The notes beneath the pieces were generated by a model. That model worked only from the letters and a program-made list of their open reading frames with translations. It ran no database searches and was not told the DNA's origin. 64,000 nucleotides of DNA from Nitrospirota bacterium. GTDB taxonomy: Bacteria > Nitrospirota > Thermodesulfovibrionia > Thermodesulfovibrionales > Magnetobacteriaceae. How positions within the stretch are numbered: the stretch's first letter is position 1; every line of letters begins with the position of its first letter. Where the stretch lies: NCBI GenBank assembly GCA_015233045.1, contig JADFYL010000001.1, positions 1 to 64,000 on the forward strand, written 5' to 3'. This document shows, in pieces, positions 48,879 to 58,313 of this stretch. Made by a program: the position numbers and the translations under genes.

Positions 48879-51121
48879 ATTTCTATCCTCAGTTCGCACC
48901 ATCCATCAATATTTCGTACCGATATAGTGCCGTTCATGTTTTTTTCGATTATTACCTTTGCCATATATAACCCCATTCCAGTTCCTCTTGACTTGTCTTT
49001 AGTGGTAAAATATGGATCAAACACCTTATCAATTATATCATCGGGAATTCCTCCACCGTTGTCCGTAATAGTTATAATTTTCCTGCCTGTGGTGTCGTCC
49101 TTGTATAATCTTATCTTTATTGTACCATGGGTGACTTTTTTCTGTTCAAATTTGTCCTTAACATTGGTTAAAATATTTAAAATTATCTGGGCAAACTCAT
49201 TAGGGAACCCTTGTATTGTCAAACTCTCATCTAACTCTTTATCTATGACAATATCCTTCTCTTTAACATACCCTGAGATAAGGGTATTGGCCTTATTTAT
49301 CTCGTCTGATATATTAAATTCCCTTTGTTCTTTACCTGTTATATAAAATTTTTTAAAATTATTTATGGTGTCCGATAACATCTTCAGCTCAGATAGGGCA
49401 AGTCCTATATTTTTATTCAGATATGCCTCATCTAATTCACCATGCAGATATGCATCCTTTATGTCCTGAACTGAAAGTGCAACACCACAGAGTGGCTGCC
49501 TCCAATGGTGAGCTATATTTACAAGTAGCTCACCCATAGATACATGGCGGGCCTGCTCGAACATGAGCCTATCTTTTATTTGATTTTTGGCAACCTCTTG
49601 CTCTACTCTCCCCTGTAAGGTCTCGTTCATCATCCGAATTTCTTCTTCCATACGTTTACGCTCCGTTATGTCTCTTATGAAAGCAAATATTACGTTATCG
49701 CTTTTAATAAAATTAACGCTTATCTCGACATCGATAAAACTGCCATTCTTACATCTATGTTTAGACTCAAATCTATTTCCGCCTGTCCCAATTATTTTCC
49801 TTATGCGTTTTTGTACTACCTCTGGTGGTTCTAACGTTTCAATATCACTTATTCCCATCCGTAGCAACTCCTCTTCTGTATATCCTATCATATTACAGTA
49901 TGCCATATTTGTTTGCAGTATCATTCTTTCTGTGTCCACTATCAGAAACCCATCTATAGAGGTAGATAGAATTGTTTTATTTTGCTTCTCTAAGTGTATA
50001 TGTTCCTGAACCTCTTCTGCCAGCCTGGTTTTTGAGTCTAATAGACTTCTTGTCATTTCATCAAAAGTTGATGATAAAAAAAATATTTCGTCCTTTGAAG
50101 TAATAGCTGGCATTTGATAAACATCGCCATTTCTTATTCTTCTTGCGACACTTGTCAGTCTGATAATTGGAGAGGTAATCGAACGGGAGATAAACTGCGA
50201 GACTACTATTACAAATATCATTACAATAAGAGTAAGCATTATATAAAGTTTGCGCAGGTAAAGAAGTGGAGCAAATGCCTCATCTTTGTCTATCTTTAAG
50301 ACCATACCCCAGTCTAATTCCTTGATATACCGAGTTGTAGCGATAACATGTTTTCCCCTGTAATCTAATGAATCGTAAAATGTATGCTCTTTTTTTAGTA
50401 ATGCCTGTGTCATAACAATTTCCGTGTCCTTCGAAGGGATTCTCTTTCTGAGTGCTGCCTCCAGGTCAAACCTCAGTGGCGTAATAAAAAGCCCGTCGCC
50501 GTTTTTATCCCTTCTTGCAATCGTGGTTTCACCGGTTTTCCCTAATCCATCATAGTTCGCAGTTATACTATGAAGCGCCGTAGTTGTGATTTCTAAAACC
50601 AAAACGCCTATCTGCCTCCCTTCATGCAATAAGGGACACGAAAGGTATCGCACTACCTCATTATTGATCAGGGAGAAAACATCCAATGAGTAGCCAGTCC
50701 TTCCCTTGGTAAAGTAGTCTTCTCCGGACATGTCTTTGCCGTCTAAAGAGGTATTTGTGGAAGCAACTACCTTTCCGTCCATATCTAATATGAAAATGTC
50801 TCTTATATTTTTTACGGCTTCCTTTGCATTTGATAAAACTACGAGAACTACATTCTGTTGAGATTTTTCTCCTGTCTTCATATAACGTTCCAGTGCAACG
50901 CGCATCGGAGGTCTGCTTGTTATCAGGTCCAGTATTGATTTTTTCAAAGAAATATCATTCTCAATCCTGTCTTTCTGTACGTTGGCAACAGATTCCAATT
51001 CCTTATAAACATAATACGTAATCGCCGCTTTTGCAATATGGTATGTCGCTATGCTGATAACGCAAACCGGCAATACAGCTACCAGCACCATTACAATGGC
51101 AGCTTTCTTAGATATCTTCAC
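48875..51121 (-). CDS. membrane sensor histidine kinase: dCache, HAMP, PAS, HWRQPL-type kinase
   Basis: A 748-aa protein. TM1 (about 8-30), double-Cache periplasmic domain (D-I-F-I-L-D-M-D-G-K-V-V-A-S-T; G-E-D-Y-F), TM2 (about 288-310), a HAMP with S-R-S-I-T-S-P-I, then a PAS (S-I-D-G-F-L-I-V-D) with an R-D-I-T-E-R-K-R PAC end. A coiled coil leads to A-H-H-W-R-Q-P-L, the phospho-His box of the HWRQPL class, and to G-G-G-I-P-D and G-T-G-M-G-L-Y-M ATP-binding motifs. GTG start inside the end of the upstream kinase gene (14-nt overlap). Followed directly by the frameshifted receiver. Confidence 0.93.
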   Translation of the reverse strand: MKISKKAAIVMVLVAVLPVCVISIATYHIAKAAITYYVYKELESVANVQKDRIENDISLKKSILDLITSRPPMRVALERYMKTGEKSQQNVVLVVLSNAKEAVKNIRDIFILDMDGKVVASTNTSLDGKDMSGEDYFTKGRTGYSLDVFSLINNEVVRYLSCPLLHEGRQIGVLVLEITTTALHSITANYDGLGKTGETTIARRDKNGDGLFITPLRFDLEAALRKRIPSKDTEIVMTQALLKKEHTFYDSLDYRGKHVIATTRYIKELDWGMVLKIDKDEAFAPLLYLRKLYIMLTLIVMIFVIVVSQFISRSITSPIIRLTSVARRIRNGDVYQMPAITSKDEIFFLSSTFDEMTRSLLDSKTRLAEEVQEHIHLEKQNKTILSTSIDGFLIVDTERMILQTNMAYCNMIGYTEEELLRMGISDIETLEPPEVVQKRIRKIIGTGGNRFESKHRCKNGSFIDVEISVNFIKSDNVIFAFIRDITERKRMEEEIRMMNETLQGRVEQEVAKNQIKDRLMFEQARHVSMGELLVNIAHHWRQPLCGVALSVQDIKDAYLHGELDEAYLNKNIGLALSELKMLSDTINNFKKFYITGKEQREFNISDEINKANTLISGYVKEKDIVIDKELDESLTIQGFPNEFAQIILNILTNVKDKFEQKKVTHGTIKIRLYKDDTTGRKIITITDNGGGIPDDIIDKVFDPYFTTKDKSRGTGMGLYMAKVIIEKNMNGTISVRNIDGWCELRIEI

Positions 51122-54100
51122 CTATCGCCCCCTGATACTGTAGTCTTATCATAAACTCCGCTCCTTCATCCACATTTCTAACCGTCAAAGTACCCCCCAT
51201 ATTCGTCTCTACTATGATTTTTGACATGTAAAGTCCAATCCCCGTACCTCCCGCCTTTTCCTTAGTCGTAAAGTAGGGTTCAAAGATTTTATCTATTATG
51301 TGTTCAGGAATGCCACCTCCGTTGTCTCTTATTGAAACGATAATATTATCATCGGATTTAGAGACAATTATCTTGATACATCCAACGATACCTTGCTTTT
51401 CTTTTCCTCTTCGGTTCAATACCGCATCTCTTGCGTTATTTAATAAATTAAGTATCACTTGTTTTAACTCATTTGGATAACCCATTGAGATTAGAGCCGA
51501 CTCTTCGCCTAATGTTTCTATATCTATTTCTATGTTATTTTTCTTATATAAGCCGCCAAACATATATAACATATCATCAATAATATCTTTCACATTAAAA
51601 AGGGTCTTCTCTTTGGATGGTAACAGAAATTTCGCAAAATCATTAATCGTTCTTATCATGAAACTGATTCGTTCCTTTGATATCTGGATAATATCATCAA
51701 TATATTTTTTATCAAGCTCTCCATATTCATACGCATCCTTAATATCAAATATACTAGCTGATAAGGCGTTTAAGGGCTGCCTCCACTGATGGGCTATCAT
51801 TCCTATCATCTCACCCATAGCCGCCATCTTTGATTGTTGAATCAACAGTTGCTCCTTTTGATTTCTGATATTTATCTCATCGTAAACCATCCTTTCTAAC
51901 TCCCTGGTCAGAGATTCAAGTTGTGTTGTTTTTCTATTCAGGTCTTCTTCTATGCGCTTTCTTTCAGTGATATCAGTGGCTATGCCGCATACGGCATATA
52001 TTTGCCCTTTTATGTCAACCAATGGAAACTTTATGGATATATAAGTGTGTATGCCATCTTCATGCGGAACAATCTCTTCAAAGTTTAAAGCCGTATTCTT
52101 TTTCATCACTTCAATGTCATTTGCCCTGAAACTATCAGCCGCATCCTTTGGAAAGATATCGTAGTCAGTTTTACCAATGATGGCTTCTTTGGTTATATGA
52201 AAAAGCACCTCATAGTGGCTATTTATAAGCATATATCGGCCTTGTGTATCTTTAAGAAAAATAACCGCGGTTGTGCTGTTTATTATTGACTGGAGTTGTC
52301 TGCGTACCTCTTCCAGTTTTATCTCTATCCTTTTTCGCTCGGTTACGTTTCTGAATATACCCATAATATATTGTTTCCCATTGATGACTATTCCCTGAGC
52401 CGTAATTTCAACCGGAACTTCTACATTTTCTGAATGTAAGATTGTAAGCTCTATGGGATGCGTATCTATCCCCTGTCTTGTGAGTTCCACATATTCTTCA
52501 AACATATGTATTGAAAAATCCTCTTTTATCAGATTATGCAGATTTAACTGATGAGTACCCACAAGTTCATCGCAGGGTCTCATAAACAGAACGGATGCCT
52601 TATGATTGGCGTTAACTATAAAACCTGTATCCATGTCCGCTATAAGTATTGCATCAGGTGCGCTTTCAAATAGATTTCTGAATCTTTCTTCGCTTTCCTT
52701 GAGGGATTTGCTGGTTTTTCTCAATTCCTCTGACCTCTCCTCAACAAGCTGAGACACCCTTTCATTCCTGCCTGCCAATACAAACAAAAAAGAATTCAAT
52801 AGTCCTATAAACAACATACTCCCCGCTAATAGCGCCCACGCCTGAAATGACCTAACCCTCTCAATATATTTCATTGTTGGAGAAAATAGAATGTTCCATG
52901 CCCTGCCGGGCAGCATTAGCTCACTTCTCTTGTAAATACCTGTGTCATTTCCAGAGCCGGTGCCTAAAGCAGACGTTTTATATGAGTAAAAAGGAGTTTT
53001 AGTAGCATCATTATCATATATTTTAAATTCTATATCATCAATCCTAAGATTTCTTAACGACCATTCCACTAAATCCGAAACACGAAAGACGCCGAGGACA
53101 AAGCCTTTAAGGTTTCTCTGTCTTTCAACTACAGTATCATTCGGTAAACCTGCCATGTACACTGGAGCAAAAATCAGAAAACCTGGCTGCCCCTGTTTTT
53201 CCTGGACAAGCGCTATAGGAGCCGTAGTCACCGCCTGTGCTATATCTCTTGCCTTTACTAACGATTCATATCTTGTGGGATCAGAGGCAATATTGAAACC
53301 GAGGGCCATCTCATTTCCCTCATAGGGTTCTATGAAGTAAACAGGAAAATACTCCTCTCTATTCTGTGACCTTATCCGCTTGCCGTTAGAGTCCTTATCC
53401 ATAATCTGAAACCCTGAAAATCCGTCTTGACGTGCCAAGCTTTCATATTTTATCCTGTCATTATCGGGTACGCGAGGTATCCACTCCAAAGCCTGAATAC
53501 CCTCATGTTTCCCTATAAGACCTGTTATAAAATTATGAAAATCATTTCTGCCAATATGTTTAACCGTGGCAAACAGATGCTCTATTGCCTTTAATGTATC
53601 GCGGTAAACATCGAAGTTCCTTTGAATTGAACTCAATATTATGTTTGATTTATCTTCAAAATCTTGTCTTATATGTTTATCTTCTTGGTGTTTTACATAT
53701 ATGAAAAGCAATACTACCAAAATAAATGTTATTGCCACAGGCAGAGCAACCGTTGTTTTTTTCTTCCTCCACACATTTTGTGGTTCACCTTTAAATATCA
53801 AAATGATTGGTGTTACAATCATCCCCCCTATGCTATCTCCTACCCACCAGTTCCACCATGTAAATGGGAAGTTAGGGACTGAAATTAAGCCAAGCAGCAG
53901 CATGGATGATGGTCCTATAAGTGAGTTTACCATGCAGCTTATAGGGCCGATTATAAGGAAGAATTTTATGACATCTTTTTCGTTAGCTAAGGAGTTAGGA
54001 TATCCAATGTATCGTTTGACTAAATACGCCCCCGCAAACGCCTGTACAGATGCGCCAAGCCCAATGACGGCAGGCAGCGTAACCGAACCTAAAATTGCAT

Positions 54101-54326
54101 CCATGCTAAAAGACGTTAAGACATTGGTCATAAACGAACCCAGCCAAACCCCCGGTAGCACCCTGTATCCATATACCAGGACAGCCGCCAGCGCAATCCC
54201 TGAAGGAAGCCACACTATCGTTGCATAGCCCGGTGGGATTGCCAAGTTTAACCCAAGCCTCCCTGTTACAAAATAGACAATTGCAACAAGAATTATTCTG
54301 TTTAAATAAAATGTCTTAGATTTCAT
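51108..54326 (-). CDS. sensor histidine kinase: MASE1, CHASE, two PAS, HQWRQPL-type kinase
   Basis: A 1072-aa protein. An N-terminal MASE1 membrane domain of about eight spans (to about 210; I-V-W-L-P-S-G-I-A-L-A), a CHASE extracytoplasmic domain (about 240-470; A-L-E-W-I-P-R-V, A-P-V-Y), another TM, two PAS domains ending in T-E-R-K-R-I, a coiled coil, and A-H-Q-W-R-Q-P-L-N-A-L-S as phospho-His box with D-N-G-G-G-I-P-E and G-T-G-I-G-L-Y-M-S. The C-terminal kinase part is clearly paralogous to the 54802-57153 kinase (E-Y-G-E-L-x-K-x-Y-I-D). It shares the cluster's two receivers. Confidence 0.93.
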   Translation of the reverse strand: MKSKTFYLNRIILVAIVYFVTGRLGLNLAIPPGYATIVWLPSGIALAAVLVYGYRVLPGVWLGSFMTNVLTSFSMDAILGSVTLPAVIGLGASVQAFAGAYLVKRYIGYPNSLANEKDVIKFFLIIGPISCMVNSLIGPSSMLLLGLISVPNFPFTWWNWWVGDSIGGMIVTPIILIFKGEPQNVWRKKKTTVALPVAITFILVVLLFIYVKHQEDKHIRQDFEDKSNIILSSIQRNFDVYRDTLKAIEHLFATVKHIGRNDFHNFITGLIGKHEGIQALEWIPRVPDNDRIKYESLARQDGFSGFQIMDKDSNGKRIRSQNREEYFPVYFIEPYEGNEMALGFNIASDPTRYESLVKARDIAQAVTTAPIALVQEKQGQPGFLIFAPVYMAGLPNDTVVERQRNLKGFVLGVFRVSDLVEWSLRNLRIDDIEFKIYDNDATKTPFYSYKTSALGTGSGNDTGIYKRSELMLPGRAWNILFSPTMKYIERVRSFQAWALLAGSMLFIGLLNSFLFVLAGRNERVSQLVEERSEELRKTSKSLKESEERFRNLFESAPDAILIADMDTGFIVNANHKASVLFMRPCDELVGTHQLNLHNLIKEDFSIHMFEEYVELTRQGIDTHPIELTILHSENVEVPVEITAQGIVINGKQYIMGIFRNVTERKRIEIKLEEVRRQLQSIINSTTAVIFLKDTQGRYMLINSHYEVLFHITKEAIIGKTDYDIFPKDAADSFRANDIEVMKKNTALNFEEIVPHEDGIHTYISIKFPLVDIKGQIYAVCGIATDITERKRIEEDLNRKTTQLESLTRELERMVYDEINIRNQKEQLLIQQSKMAAMGEMIGMIAHQWRQPLNALSASIFDIKDAYEYGELDKKYIDDIIQISKERISFMIRTINDFAKFLLPSKEKTLFNVKDIIDDMLYMFGGLYKKNNIEIDIETLGEESALISMGYPNELKQVILNLLNNARDAVLNRRGKEKQGIVGCIKIIVSKSDDNIIVSIRDNGGGIPEHIIDKIFEPYFTTKEKAGGTGIGLYMSKIIVETNMGGTLTVRNVDEGAEFMIRLQYQGAIGEDI

Positions 54327-54363
54327 TTCATTTACCTGTTTGTAGATATTTACTATTAAGTGC

Positions 54364-54798
54364 TTATATTAAACTATGGTTATCTATCTGGCCATTATCT
54401 ATTAAATTAACAGATAAGTTGTAGAGGAACTCCAAAAACTCTTCATCATTAAGTGGTTTTACGAAGTATCCATGTATTGAGTATTCTTTTGCCTGTGACA
54501 TATAAGTACTTTCATCATGGGCGGTAACTACTACTATAGGGATATTCCTGTCTGTTTCCCTTATCTTTTTGATCATTTCAAGTCCATTGTGTCTTGGCAT
54601 CAGGATATCGGTTAACACTATGTTGGGACTATATTTGTTATATAGAGACAGCCCCTCTTCACCATCAATTGCCGTATAAACCTCTTTAAATCTCCGCTTT
54701 AGTGATCTTATAGACGCGTCTCTGACCATTGATTCATCTTCCACATACAACATCGTCACGCATTGCTTTATTATTGCAATATATTCTTTTTTATCCAT
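54364..54798 (-). CDS. single-domain response regulator
   Basis: A 144-aa receiver: M-L-Y-V-E-D-E-S, phospho-Asp L-T-D-I-L-M-P-R-H-N-G, V-T-A-H and F-V-K-P. No output domain. It starts 3 nt after the PAS-kinase stop and precedes the MASE1 kinase by 37 nt, so it probably serves both. The M-L-Y-V-E-D form matches the frameshifted receiver at the other end of the cluster, suggesting they are paralogues. Confidence 0.92.
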   Translation of the reverse strand: MDKKEYIAIIKQCVTMLYVEDESMVRDASIRSLKRRFKEVYTAIDGEEGLSLYNKYSPNIVLTDILMPRHNGLEMIKKIRETDRNIPIVVVTAHDESTYMSQAKEYSIHGYFVKPLNDEEFLEFLYNLSVNLIDNGQIDNHSLI

Positions 54799-54801
54799 TA
54801 G

Positions 54802-57153
54802 TCACATTGCATCCTTCATTGTTATTTTAAATTCCGCCCCGCCTTCGATATTCCTGACTGTAAGCCTGCCATCCATGTTGGTCTCTATAATTGCCTTAGA
54901 CATATACAGACCTACCCCCGTGCCGATATCTGACGGCTTGGTTGTAAAATACTGTTCAAACACCCTGTCTATTATAGATTCCGGTATGCCGCCACCGTTA
55001 TCGCTTATTGTTATATCAATGAATTGATATTCTTTTTTCACGTCTATTTTAATACTACCTTTTAAACATACCTCATGGTCATTAGCTCGTCTCATGACAA
55101 TGGCGTCTTTGGAGTTGTTTATGAGGTTGAGTATCACCTGTTTAAACTCGTTCGGGTGCCCCAAGCAGTTTAGATCATCGTTATTATTGTAAAAAATCTC
55201 CATCTTAATACTGGATTTCTCAAAAATATCCGTAAACATTGAAAGTATGTCCTTGAGAGATGTTACAACATTAAACACTGTTTTTTCTTTACTTGGCCTA
55301 AAGAAATTCCTGAAGTCGTCTATTGTCTTTGCCATAAAACTGACCTGCTCGTTTGATATCTCTACCATGTTATCTATATATTCTTTATTAAGCTCTCCAT
55401 ATTCATATGCGTCTTTGATGTCCTGTATATTTAAAGATATAGCGTTTAATGGTTGCCTCCATTGATGGGCTATCGAGCCTATCATCTCACCCATTGACGC
55501 CATCTTTGACTGTTGGATTAACATCTGCTCCTGTTGCCGCCTTTTCTGGGTTTCTTCTACTACTATCCTTTCAAGGTTGATGTTTAAATTTTTCAGTTCC
55601 TCTTCAATTTCTTTACGTTCGGTGATATCGGTTGCTATCTGCAAATGTACAACTCTCTCATCAACCCATTCTATGGCTCTGTTTTGCATATAATACCATC
55701 TTTTGTTTATTGTGTTTTGAAATTCCCATGTATATACTCCTGCCGTGGTACCTCGTTCATCAATAAGCTTACTGTTTATACAAAAACTGCATGGGGAAGA
55801 TTGTCCTGATTGGAGTGTTTTATAGCAAATGCTTCCTTCGAGATCATTGTTGTTCAGGACTTCCTTCAAATAACGGTTTGCAAATATTATTTCATACGTC
55901 TGCATATCGGCTACATAGACGATTGCCTCCATGTTTTCAAGTATTTTCAATAATCTGTTATGGGATTGTTCTAATCGTATGTCCAGTGTTTTCTTGTCTG
56001 TTATATCTCGTGCAGTTTCAATACAGGCGACTACATTCCCACCTGCATCTCTTATTGGCGACGCTGTATTTTCAAAATATATTATCGTATCGTCCTTTAT
56101 TTCAACTCTTCTTGTGGATTTATGTACGCAGCCGTCTGTAAATGACTGTAAGACCGGACATCCATCGCAAATTTCATCTTTATTTTCATATACATGATAA
56201 CAATACTCTCCGGTATGCTCGCCAAAATAATCTTTAAGTGTCTGATTTTGATATATTATTTTAAATTCTCTATCCTGAATAGTTACTCCATCGGCTATCG
56301 CGGAAAGTATTGCCTTTGTCTTTTCATTCTCTTCCCTGACTTGGATATCCCTCTCTTTGATATCATTCATGTCCCTTGCTATATGAATTGAACCTATTAA
56401 TTTTCCATTTGGATTACATAAGGGAGAGGTAGATACTAAAATGTGTCCACCCATATTTTTTTCATACACTTCAACCTTATGTTCCATTCCATCTTCGAGC
56501 AGCTTGTTATGTGGGCAGCCATCCAAAGGAACATCTGCTTTATGAACAAGGTTGTAACATGTCTTTCCCACGGCGTCTTCAGGTTTGATCCCTAATACTT
56601 TAGCCATTGGTTCGTTCATTTTCAGTATCTTATGATCATCATCTAATAACATAATCAAATCAGGAATGGCGTTAAATGTATCTTCCCAGTTCCGCTCCGC
56701 TCTTAGGAGTAATGATTCTCTTTCTTTTCTTATCGTTATTTCATTTTCAAGTTCTTTCAACATCGTAATATTTATTCTTTCGGTATCTTTTAACGCAGAG
56801 ATATCCTCCATAACCATTATCACTCCATCAATTATGGCGTTATTATAAATAGGTGAAACAGATACGCTTACGTCCATAATCAACCCATCGCGTGTTTGCA
56901 GTTTATTTTCATGCCGCAGAATAGGCTTCCCATCGGAAATAACTTTTTTAGCAGGACAGGCTTGTTTACAAAAACAATTATTTCCAAATATTTCATAACA
57001 CCTCTTCCCCCTTATGTGGTCCAACGCACAGCCTGTAACTTTTTCTGCCGATGGATTTAGATATACTATGTTTATATCAGCATCCAGTACATATACCTGT
57101 TCAGCCATATTTCTTACAATAGTTTCATATATAGAATGGTTTAATTTACCCAT
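54802..57153 (-). CDS. soluble histidine kinase with four Cys-containing PAS domains
   Basis: A 783-aa kinase with no membrane segment. Each of its four PAS domains carries a C-Y motif followed by a Cys pair: R-C-Y-E-I-F with C-F-C and A-C-P; T-C-Y-N-L-V with G-C-P; Y-C-Y-H-V-Y with C-D-G-C-P; I-C-Y-K-T-L with C-S-F-C. They then lead to A-H-Q-W-R-Q-P-L-N-A-I-S and G-T-G-V-G-L-Y-M-S. The cysteines suggest redox, Fe-S or metal sensing (inference). ATG 57153 has GGGGAGG at 9 nt; an upstream TTG at 57174 has none. Confidence 0.93.
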   Translation of the reverse strand: MGKLNHSIYETIVRNMAEQVYVLDADINIVYLNPSAEKVTGCALDHIRGKRCYEIFGNNCFCKQACPAKKVISDGKPILRHENKLQTRDGLIMDVSVSVSPIYNNAIIDGVIMVMEDISALKDTERINITMLKELENEITIRKERESLLLRAERNWEDTFNAIPDLIMLLDDDHKILKMNEPMAKVLGIKPEDAVGKTCYNLVHKADVPLDGCPHNKLLEDGMEHKVEVYEKNMGGHILVSTSPLCNPNGKLIGSIHIARDMNDIKERDIQVREENEKTKAILSAIADGVTIQDREFKIIYQNQTLKDYFGEHTGEYCYHVYENKDEICDGCPVLQSFTDGCVHKSTRRVEIKDDTIIYFENTASPIRDAGGNVVACIETARDITDKKTLDIRLEQSHNRLLKILENMEAIVYVADMQTYEIIFANRYLKEVLNNNDLEGSICYKTLQSGQSSPCSFCINSKLIDERGTTAGVYTWEFQNTINKRWYYMQNRAIEWVDERVVHLQIATDITERKEIEEELKNLNINLERIVVEETQKRRQQEQMLIQQSKMASMGEMIGSIAHQWRQPLNAISLNIQDIKDAYEYGELNKEYIDNMVEISNEQVSFMAKTIDDFRNFFRPSKEKTVFNVVTSLKDILSMFTDIFEKSSIKMEIFYNNNDDLNCLGHPNEFKQVILNLINNSKDAIVMRRANDHEVCLKGSIKIDVKKEYQFIDITISDNGGGIPESIIDRVFEQYFTTKPSDIGTGVGLYMSKAIIETNMDGRLTVRNIEGGAEFKITMKDAM

Positions 57154-57251
57154 GCTGACAATCCTCCCCAGCAAAAAGAGTTAGGTAAAAAAGTTGATAC
57201 GAGGATTGGAATAAGAGAGGCAAGAGCCACGCCATAAACTCTATATTTCAT
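57141..57251 (-). CDS. possible 36-aa hydrophobic leader peptide upstream of the PAS kinase
   Basis: A short minus-strand frame, M-K-Y-R-V-Y-G-V-A-L-A-S-L-I-P-I-L-V-S-T-F-L-P, resembling a signal peptide or single span, with GCGAGG 9 nt upstream. It overlaps the kinase start in another frame. It could be a leader peptide, a relic of a membrane sensor or chance. The surrounding gap 57252-57555 has a G/C hairpin (GGCGG/CCGCC near 57492-57516) beyond the secreted-protein gene and otherwise nothing I recognise. Confidence 0.2.
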   Translation of the reverse strand: MKYRVYGVALASLIPILVSTFLPNSFCWGGLSAWVN

Positions 57252-57555
57252 AAATATAAACCTCGCTGCCGCAAATTGCTGGCAAGTAGCCTTTTCCTTA
57301 TCTCTACAATGACCTATCAAGGGACGTGCCACAGCGCCCAGAACCAAACTCAAGCTGGCCCCCGAGTGCTGTTGCATAATTATAACATATAAAATGGTAC
57401 TGTGAAAATATCAACATCAATCCATAATCTATAATAACCATTAGGAATACGCAACGCCTTTCGGCTATTGAACTATGAAGCAGGAGAACTCCGCGGCGGT
57501 AGCACAATATCGCCGCCAAAGTCCCCGCTCACATAGAGGGCCGAAGCCTGTCTCG

Positions 57556-58011
57556 TTACCTGTTCAACCCCTGAGCCACCTCCGGCTGTTTCATATCGTT
57601 GGGGCGGCAGGCAAAATATTTTCTGTCGGGTGTATATGCACAGGTTGCTGTCACCGCACCGCCAGGTGTGTTCATATTACAGGCAGTGCCATCAGATTTC
57701 CCCGTACAGGCATCAATGGCAGCCTGTGGCGGGACGCGACTCGCTGAGCTTGCGTTGTGGCCAGCGTTCGGCATCTGATTAGGCCTCGCAGCTAAGCCCT
57801 TGGGGGTTTCCACGCACGTGGCGGCAACCGTGCCATCAGGCGTTGTGTGCTGTACCGCCGCCCCGGCAGTCTTGCCCTTGCAATCCGCATAGGCCTGCGG
57901 CGGCGGCTCATGTTTGCCCAAAGTCGCCTGTTGATTTTGCTGTGGCTCTGCCATCGCCGCATACGTCCACAAACTTAATACCACCGTAAGTGCCATCACT
58001 GTTTTGTTCAT
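57556..58011 (-). CDS. secreted Cys-containing protein with an internal tandem duplication
   Basis: A 151-aa protein: signal peptide (about 1-21, ending A-A-M-A), then two copies of a roughly 48-residue unit. Each unit has P-P-x-Q-A, a C-x-G-K, G-x-A, T-P-x-G-x-V-x-A-T-C and a final R-P-N-x-M. The second copy has four Cys, the first only two. Similar small secreted repeats occur in many environmental bacteria, function unknown. AAGGAG lies 8 nt before ATG 58011. Its promoter has a TATAAT and a repeat array with about 10-bp spacing. Confidence 0.82.
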   Translation of the reverse strand: MNKTVMALTVVLSLWTYAAMAEPQQNQQATLGKHEPPPQAYADCKGKTAGAAVQHTTPDGTVAATCVETPKGLAARPNQMPNAGHNASSASRVPPQAAIDACTGKSDGTACNMNTPGGAVTATCAYTPDRKYFACRPNDMKQPEVAQGLNR

Positions 58012-58065
58012 TGCCGTTTCTCCTTTTTCAAGTTTGATTGCGGCATATTGCCGCTGTTCCGGTTA

Positions 58066-58147
58066 ATTATAGTATAAACAGATAATTCGTAAAGAGGGGT
58101 TAAGATTGCGGCAGTTCTGGTAAAGTATTGTAAAGTTTCGTTAATGG
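58066..58147 (-). promoter_or_regulatory. promoter with direct-repeat array (about 10-bp phasing)
   Basis: Plus-strand GTAAAGAG (58089), GTTAAGAT (58099), GTAAAGTA (58120), GTAAAGTT (58130) and GTTAATGG (58140): on the sense strand a run of CTTTAC/CTTAAC half-sites, steps 10, 21, 10 and 10. A minus-strand TATAAT lies at 58066-58071, 55 nt before the secreted-protein start. It resembles the arrays at 15271 and 21941 but the phasing differs by one base. Confidence 0.45.
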
Positions 58148-58190
58148 GGGGACACATCAGAATTCCATATTCAGATGGACGATGACCTTG

Positions 58191-58313
58191 TTAGGGAGGT
58201 ATCGCCCCACCCACCAGTTGGGCAATTCTACCGAAATCAGGCTCTGCCATCCCCAGGGCAAACGCACTATGATAGATTTGCTCCCACATCGCCTCGTCTT
58301 GCCATTGCCTCAC
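58191..58313 (-). CDS. possible 40-aa protein coupled to the acyltransferase gene
   Basis: GTG 58313 overlaps the acyltransferase stop as GTGA. The frame reads M-R-Q-W-Q-D-E-A-M-W-E-Q-I-Y-H-S-A-F-A-L-G-M-A-E-P-D-F-G-R-I and ends P-P. Composition looks protein-like, but there are no homologues I know and another minus-strand frame through the same DNA is also open. Could be real by coupling or chance. Confidence 0.3.
   Translation of the reverse strand: MRQWQDEAMWEQIYHSAFALGMAEPDFGRIAQLVGGAIPP

Noticed and set aside
53641-54228. 195-aa plus-strand frame across the MASE1 kinase
   Set aside because: Antisense to conserved membrane segments of the kinase.
57180-57400. Possible riboswitch upstream of the PAS kinase (c-di-GMP type considered)
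   Set aside because: The GEMM core motifs are not present and no stable paired core could be traced.
58150-58310. Plus-strand 61-aa frame and a second minus-strand frame in the acyltransferase downstream gap
   Set aside because: No Shine-Dalgarno; the GTGA-coupled minus-strand frame is the better candidate and even that is weak.
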